Assembly: GCA_000697335.1 (NCBI GenBank)
Contig: JNEM01007726.1
Location: 1-15,265, forward strand
Length of the DNA stretch: 15,265 nt
From: Conidiobolus incongruus B7586
Lineage: Eukaryota; Entomophthoromycota; Entomophthoromycetes; Entomophthorales; Conidiobolaceae
Reading direction: 5' to 3'
A program made the translations under genes and the position numbers. Shown piece by piece: positions 9,007 to 15,265 of this stretch. Position 1 is the first letter of the stretch, and every line of letters begins with the position of its first letter. Under the pieces are notes generated by a model. The model made no database searches. It saw nothing but the letters and a program-made list of their open reading frames with translations, and was not told the origin of the DNA.

Positions 9007-10216
9007 TATTTTGCTTGATTTAATTAAGAATTTACGCACGTTAGGCCAATTCGAGGAGCCCCAATCCTCTATTTTCAATATTTAATACACGTCAAAGTAT
9101 CTAAATATAATTTTATATCAAATCAATGTCGTATAGTATAAAATGCCTATTATCAGAGAGTAAGTTAAATCACATTATTATGATTTTTCCTAATCTCAAT
9201 AAACAAATTTTAATAATTATAATAGGTAATAAAATTAATTATAATTAGAATTTAATAATTATCATAAATATTACTATTAAGAATTCTAGCGATATTCATA
9301 CTAATACCATTTAAAAATATTATAGTATCTTTTTAATATTTATAATATAATTAAAAATAGACTGTTTATACTCAATATCATATGTAAATCACTTTGCAAA
9401 TTTATCATAATTTGAGAAGTGATATAACTTTAAAGGATGAAATCATAGTTACCGGAGGAATTTAGAGTTTTAGCTGGTGAGAATTGTCGATCAAATCTGA
9501 TTAATTCAACCAAATTTTCGGGTTAATATAGTCCACCATTTGAGAAGATGCTAATTCAATATTAAAATTGATTTGATAATTTAAATTCTAACACTAAGCA
9601 TTCTTCAATTATTGCATATTTTTCCATCAAATTTTACTCCGAAAAAATATTACTAAAAACTACTATATTTATCGATAAAATTCGGTTGTTGTTTTGTTAT
9701 TAACTTAATACGATTTAATAAAAACCTGTTATATATACATTTATCAATCTATTATATTTAATTTTTATTAATTCTTGGCTTATAAAATGGCCATGTTTTA
9801 ATTAAGTCCTTTTTAATGTTAATTCAAAGCAAAGTGACTTACAAATTTGATAGTATAATATTGAATGGTACAAAAATAATACATTGGAATATTATTTGAT
9901 TAATTGTAATTTATAAATAACATAGTGTGGACTTTAAATCAATTAGTTTTAATTGAATATATAGGTTCTAATCCATCAACATGATATAATTAATTGTACA
10001 TTAATATTTATATATTAATTAAGCAATATTTTTTATTCTATCATTTTCATAACAAATTTGAAAGCTTTCTATCAATCGACATCTTTAAAAATTCTATATC
10101 CGTACAATTGGTATAGTTTTACATAATTATCCAAATTAAATAATTAAAATTTTTAATTTTTATTAAAAGTTCACCTGTAAAAGGTAATAATATATTCTAG
10201 CTGTCTTTACAAATAA

Positions 10217-10240
10217 AATAATAATAATAATAATAATAAT
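10217..10240 (+). repeat. (AAT)8 microsatellite
   Basis: Eight perfect AAT units in gene-free AT-rich DNA. Confidence 0.95.
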
Positions 10241-11221
10241 TTAAGTACCATAAAATTATATCATTGAATAAAATTTGAGTGAATTGTTTTATTCTATTAA
10301 CGAAAAACTCTTTTTTGCAATATTGAATATATAAATAAAATTATATTATCATTATTATATAAATGGGAATTAAGGTGATATTAATATAAAAATAATTCAA
10401 TAATATTTCAAAATTCTTTAGAAAAATTCTTAATAGAGCTAAGAATTAAATTGAGGCAATCAATCCTCTAAACCTATTTGCATGAAGTTGGGCGTGATAA
10501 AGTAAAAAATCAACTCATATCTACCAAATGAACGTTCAATTACCCATCTTGTTAATTTTTAATTGCTATAATTATACCCAACAAAATCCAATAAAATTGA
10601 AGAGAGATGATGTCAAATTGCTAATTAATAATTGATGGATTTATTTAATTTGGAGATAATAATTAAAAAACAAATGGAGCGCTTTCCCTCATTTGGGTAT
10701 TTCACCACTCGGCTATTCTTAAATCCCATCCTTAATTCGTTCAATCAAATTCAATTATTAAGTTATTTGATTTTTGTATTTGATTTTTTTTTAATTTCTT
10801 TTTTTCTTAAAAATTTCAATTAAAATCTAAATATTAAGATATATAATTTTTTTAAAAAAAAAAACAAATAAAAAGAATTTTTATAAAAATCAAAATAAAT
10901 ATAACCTTATTAAAATTTTAAATTATGATAATATATAGCTTAGATTAAATAATTTAGTTAAAATTTAATATTAATTAAAAAAGATAATTTTTCAAGTATT
11001 TCATTGAAAACAATCCATTTCAATTTGTACATATTTATAAAATTGAAAAAATTACCAAATATATTGTATAAATTAGGGAGTAATACTAAACTTGCTTCAT
11101 TATTTTTAAAAATTACTTATAAGAATTTTCCATATTTCATAAATAGTAATGATACTATGTTTTGTAAAAGAATTCAATTGATACATTATTGAATATTTGG
11201 ATAGTTTAATATAGTATGGAT

Positions 11222-11236
11222 TATATATATATATAT
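11222..11236 (+). repeat. (TA)7 microsatellite
   Basis: Fifteen bases of alternating TA in gene-free AT-rich DNA. Confidence 0.9.
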
Positions 11237-11775
11237 GTTATTTCATATCAATACTAATAAATCAAATAAATATTTTAAACGATTTCAACCATATATTATT
11301 AATATAACCTATATTATTTTTCTATTTCAAATTGGAATTAGCTAATATTAATAAGAATAATATATTTGACACTTATTTCATTATTTAAAAAATAATACAT
11401 AGATAGCAATATTAATTTAATTATATGTTTGTTTAAATTACTTAATAAAGTAAGCCGATTATACCAATTTAAATTAAAGGTTACAAAATTCTTATAGGAA
11501 AATTTAATATAAAACTCGAAATTATAGATTGTAAAACCTAAAAAACAGTAACAATTATTGAATTATATAATTGATTCATTAATTTAATTGTCACTTGTTA
11601 CAAATTATTAGAATAATCTTGTGTTTTTGTCCTATGAGGTGCTTTATCAGTTAAATGATTCAGTTAATTTTAAATCAATTACATAAAATATTGAGTGAAA
11701 TTTGATTGATTTTATTATCATAATCAAGGTGATAATTATATAATTTAAAATTAAATAATATGATAGTTTTATTTG

Positions 11776-11795
11776 TTATTATTATTATTATTATT
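11776..11795 (+). repeat. (TTA)6 microsatellite
   Basis: Twenty bases of TTA units in gene-free AT-rich DNA, the reverse-complement type of the AAT tracts at 5024 and 10217. Confidence 0.93.
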
Positions 11796-12014
11796 TTATT
11801 CTTTATTTAATATGTCAAACATTTACTAATATAAAAGTGTAAAGTGAAATAATTATAATTATATTACAATTTAATAAATATAAACAAAAATTTTATTAAT
11901 ATTAATAAAAGAATAAATTTATGATATGAATATATACTTATCAATTGACTATTTAATTTTGATTAAATTATTTAGTAAATATTTGATTTTTGTGTACTTA
12001 GTTTTTGATTTGAT

Positions 12015-12130
12015 TTTATTGCAGATTACGAAAATTAAGCATCGGACTTGATGTAAAGTCCCATTAAGTTTTCTGCCACTCATTCAATTATCAGCTAAAA
12101 TTCCTTGATTGAAAGTAAACTCAACCAACC
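12015..12130 (+). other. Small less AT-rich island with acceptor-like sequence and hairpin
   Basis: A TTTTATTGCAG acceptor-like sequence ends at 12024. Just after it lies a hairpin with a perfect 6-bp stem, GGACTT (12044-12049)/AAGTCC (12056-12061), and a 6-nt loop. The following 70 bp are less AT-rich than average. The frame after the acceptor stays open only for about 14 codons, so no exon is called. Confidence 0.2.
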
Positions 12131-13518
12131 TTTGAAAATTATTTTTTTAAATATTGATTTTTTTAAAAGATCTTGGATTGCAATTTAATTATCTTTTTTA
12201 AATGTATATCCTTATCAATTTTTACAAGATAAAGTATTATAGAATTTTTGATTATAAAGAATCCATTAATCATCATATAATCTCTGAATTCAAAGGATAA
12301 ATTCTAATATATTCTACAGTAATGTGCATAATAATTAATTTTTTGATTAATCATTTTAGAGATGTCTCTATTAGGTAATATTAAAAGTGCGCTGTTTCCA
12401 TATATAGTATGGTTACACTTAGTTCTCACCGTAATCACCATAAAAATATAATAAAATTTGACAGTTTTAGACCAAGTAATTTGTTTTTTTCTCATTACAA
12501 TTATGTTCGGCACAGCTAAACTACTGTCGAATAGTAAAATTTAATATAGATAACGAGGTTAAATTATACATTTATAATATTCTTAAAAATAGATTGATAA
12601 GGTCATTTTCATGCTATGTATATTAATTTATTCTAAAATTAATAACATATTAATTATCATGTTATCTTTCAATAAAATTATTAAACTTATGTGATATAAC
12701 TTAACCTCATAAATTTCTTAAGTTATATTATCTCCTGATTAAATTTTATTTAATCCCTCCCTAATTTTCAATGATTAAATTTATATTTCTTGAGTTTATC
12801 TCTGTTTGATAATATCTTAAAATTATAATATTTGAATTCATTTATTATATTTAATATATTTGAAATTTAATTGGTATTTGACATTATAGATCTTTATAAT
12901 TAATATTTTATTTTGATATATAAAACATATCTCTTTTTAAGGTTATATTATTTATTAAATTTTTGTAAATTAAATTTAGAAAAAAAAATTTAGAGGTTAA
13001 ATTTCATTCTATTTTTTTTTTAAATTATAAAAATTTACCTTAAAATAATTATAACTAATATTGAACTGGTTTGAGGTAAAATAAAAATATTTTAACCTTG
13101 ATCCTTTATAAAATTAATATTATTATTAAATAATTATTATATAATCTAAAGGTGAAAAATTAATTGTATAATTAAAATTCATTCTTATTTTTATATTCCA
13201 TCAATTTCAATGTTACCTTAAAATCTATTAAATTTTTATTAATTCATTGAGTGATTTGCTATTTTTAGTAAATCAAATTACTTATGAGCTACTAAAAAGG
13301 GTAAATCGTAACTCAATTCAAAATAGAAAAATTTCCAAATTCATATATAGTAGATAAAGAGATAAAAATAATAATGGATTATAATTAAAGAAAATTGATA
13401 ATCTGTCATGATATTATTTAAATATAATATAATAAAATAAAAAAAAGGATCTAAATTATTGACTATAAAAATGTCATATAACTCATCTGAATTTAGAATT
13501 GTATTGAAAAGGATAATA
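12131..13518. other. Gene-free AT-rich DNA
   Basis: A 69-codon minus-strand frame at 12304-12513 lies in a mildly less AT-rich patch (about 12350-12540) but shows no domain or family resemblance and is not called. The rest is AT-rich background. Confidence 0.6.
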
Positions 13519-13521
13519 TAG

Positions 13522-13620
13522 CCCCTTATCCCAAGAACTGGTGATATTCTAGAAAATCCACTTTATAAGCCAGAGTTTAGTGAGTTTGAAATATTTAAAC
13601 CATCTGACTTTCCTAAATAA
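13522..13620 (+). other. Possible short coding exon, unrecognised
   Basis: After an AG at 13520-13521 an open frame runs from 13522 to the TAA at 13618-13620. It encodes 32 residues that begin PLIPRTGDILEN and end FKPSDFPK, with balanced charge and prolines rather than the Lys/Ile/Asn/Phe mix typical of AT-rich noise. It has no ATG, so as a gene piece it would have to be a terminal exon entered by splicing. No upstream exon was found, and I recognise no family. It overlaps the promoter- or LTR-like island, and the two readings compete. Confidence 0.15.
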
Positions 13621-13740
13621 ACCCTCTCCTCTATTTCTATTAACTTTAACTTTACTCTTTCTTTATCTTTTACTTATTTTTTTGGCTTTTCTATCTAATA
13701 CTTTCTATCTTTTTGCAGGATTCCTCCTAATAAGGTAACT
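13539..13740 (+). other. Promoter- or LTR-like island with strong splice-acceptor signature
   Basis: Within gene-poor AT-rich DNA this island shows, in order: the palindrome TTCTAGAA (13547-13554, the core of a heat-shock-element-like TTCnnGAA), TATAAG (13564-13569), a GTGAGT donor-like hexamer (13580-13585), a pyrimidine tract of about 100 nt (13621-13718), CTAAT branch-like sequence (13695-13699) and TTTTGCAG (13711-13718). A 16-nt stretch then leads to a donor-like GTAACT (13735-13740). The order palindrome, TATA, AATAAA-like, CT-rich resembles both fungal promoters and the LTRs of old retroelements. If it is an LTR relic, it is a solo and decayed one without internal domains in the window. 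No choice can be made from the sequence alone. Confidence 0.35.
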
Positions 13741-15265
13741 TTAAACCCCAACAATATAATATTAATATTTTACAAAAATAATTATAGTTATCAAAATGAT
13801 ATATCACTAAAGTATTCATAAACTATATTGTAACATATTTATTCAAAATAAGATGAATTAAAAATATAATATATTTGTAAAAACAAATTAATATAAAAAT
13901 AATATAAGAAGAAAGTTCAATCATTGAAATATGAAAATATATAGTAGACATATTAATGTTAAAATTTATTAATTGATATAAAATATAATTTTTAACATCT
14001 TTTGAATTATTATTCTATTTCTTTTTTCAGTATATTTTATTAAATATATTATTTGATATATTATGAAATTTCATTAAAATTAGTGTTATCACAAATGAAA
14101 TTATATATCTAATAATATTTTGATATAGTCTAGTATTAATCTTATTATAATTTTGTGACCTGTAATTTAAATTTGTATAACTTATAATTAAGTGTATAAA
14201 CCTAATAAGTTAAATTAAAATTCTTTATAATTATTTTGGTTTCCCTATTTAATCATTTTATTATTTTGAAACAATGAAAATTTTGTTAATTATATGATAG
14301 ATAGTAAATTAATAAATAATAATTATTTTTTCCATGAAACAAAAATAATGATCTTGAACAGTTTTACGAAGCTTGTGAGTTTAAGTACTATTTCCCAAAA
14401 TTATGCTATTATGATTCAGGCAAAATTGAAACTTTTATTAATATATCCGCGAAATAATTTCAAGTATCACTTCTTCTAATTGTTAGGTAGTATCAATAAC
14501 CTTATAAAAATGAATTATCAAGTATAAATTTAAATTGTCTAAAAATTTATTCTAGGATCTTGATTAATATAATTCTATTCCAAATTTAAGAAATCAATTT
14601 TAATAAAGCCAATTTCTAAGTAATATCATTTTTTTTATTATAACCTTGAATTGAGTTAGAAAATAATATATTATTTTATAATGATAATTAATTAAAAATA
14701 ATATGATATAAATAGAGAGACATTAGATCAATCAAGAAAATTATTAATATTCAAAATATTATCTAGTTTGTTAAAAATATACTATTATTAAATTTCAAAA
14801 ATACTGCCTAAAATCAACAAAAATCGCATTTTTATTTTTATATTCCGGATATTAAAATTAAAGAAATAACCCATAGAATTCCTTATATCTCAAAATTAAA
14901 TTAGCATTAAAGTTCTATTAATTTAATTAAATTAAAGGCTATTGTAACTTAGATTATTTAAATATATTTTAATTTTAAATATATTTTTTTGCATTAATTA
15001 ATATCACCAATTTAAAATTGAAAAAAAATAATGATCCATATTTTTATAATTTGAATAAATCTAATATATATTCATAATAATATATTATATTGAAAAAAGA
15101 CTTTAAAAACAAAAATATTAAAAATTCTTTAGATTCAAATTGGTATATGTTTTAAATATCTTTAAAAAGTCTTTATATTATTATAATATTTATTTAATTT
15201 ATAGTGAATAAATTTAAATTTAAAATTATTTAATATAATATTTTCAATAAAAAACCAAATATATA
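13741..15265. other. Gene-free AT-rich DNA at the right end
   Basis: No gene, RNA gene or structured repeat is seen. The only longer frame, 14294-14479 on the plus strand, is compositionally indistinguishable from background. Confidence 0.65.

Larger units (their letters stand above)
9076..12014. other. Gene-free AT-rich DNA
   Basis: Nearly 3 kb with no convincing coding frame. Open frames at 10632-10823 and 11004-11192 have Phe/Leu/Ile/Lys/Asn compositions typical of AT-rich noise. Less AT-rich patches at about 9440-9560 and 10440-10600 do not resolve into a gene, a tRNA or a known repeat. Microsatellites lie at 10217, 11222 and 11776. Confidence 0.65.

Noticed and set aside
9036-9075. Possible tRNA-like segment around TTCGAGGAGCCCC
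   Set aside because: The TTCGA resembles part of a T-loop, but no matching D-arm, anticodon arm or 7-bp acceptor pairing is found around it.
10632-11192. Two plus-strand ORFs of about 62 codons (10632-10823 and 11004-11192)
   Set aside because: The residues are almost entirely those encoded by AT-rich codons, one ending in a poly-T-encoded Phe/Leu run. There is nothing to support coding.
12304-12513. 69-codon minus-strand ORF
   Set aside because: No recognisable domain, promoter or hallmark. A chance opening in a mildly less AT-rich patch is the simpler explanation.
14294-14479. 61-codon plus-strand ORF
   Set aside because: Its Ile/Asn/Lys/Leu composition matches background, with no promoter or homology signal.
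1-15265. CRISPR array, telomeric repeats, rRNA or an intact transposon
   Set aside because: No regularly spaced repeats, no telomere-type units, no rRNA signature and no transposase or reverse-transcriptase motifs were seen on either strand.

Overview
The window is a very AT-rich piece of nuclear DNA, by eye roughly 80% A+T over most of its length, with one clear protein-coding gene. That gene runs on the minus strand at 5241-6707. It encodes a 488-residue transcription factor of the NDT80/PhoG family, a largely fungal family with an s-type Ig-fold DNA-binding domain. This makes the source a fungus. The single-exon gene, the near-canonical core motifs (RDKGPQ, ATANNGKRRAAQQY, VRGRSPGHY) and the sharp contrast between a GC-balanced coding region and AT-rich surroundings fit an early-diverging lineage (Mucoromycota-like) best. 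An AT-rich isochore of another fungus cannot be excluded from this window.

Layout: 1-3955 is AT-rich, with only simple repeats and small hairpins. 3956-4150 is a slightly less AT-rich patch with a cluster of short palindromes and an unconvincing minus-strand ORF. 4151-5020 is gene-free, and 5021-5240 is the 3' flank of the gene, with an (AAT)n tract, AATAAA-type signals on the minus strand and a (CAT)6 tract next to the stop codon. 5241-6707 is the coding region, and 6708-6914 is a leader without upstream ATGs on the coding strand. 6915-6922 is a TATA box (TATATAAA on the minus strand), and 7002-7282 is a promoter with seven CCAAT/ATTGG pentamers. From 7290 to the end I recognise no gene.

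Three small islands of higher complexity stand out in the right-hand part. 8650-9075 holds an 85-codon plus-strand ORF of unknown nature and a hairpin. 12015-12130 has a splice-acceptor-like sequence and a hairpin. 13519-13740 has an HSE-like palindrome, a TATA-like motif and an approximately 100-nt strand-biased pyrimidine tract ending in a textbook branch site and acceptor. The last is either a promoter or exon piece of an unannotated gene, or an old LTR-like relic.

The regulator has its own promoter and terminator region and no detectable gene partner, so no operon or cluster logic can be read here. I see no tRNA, rRNA, CRISPR array, complete transposon or defence-type system in the window.
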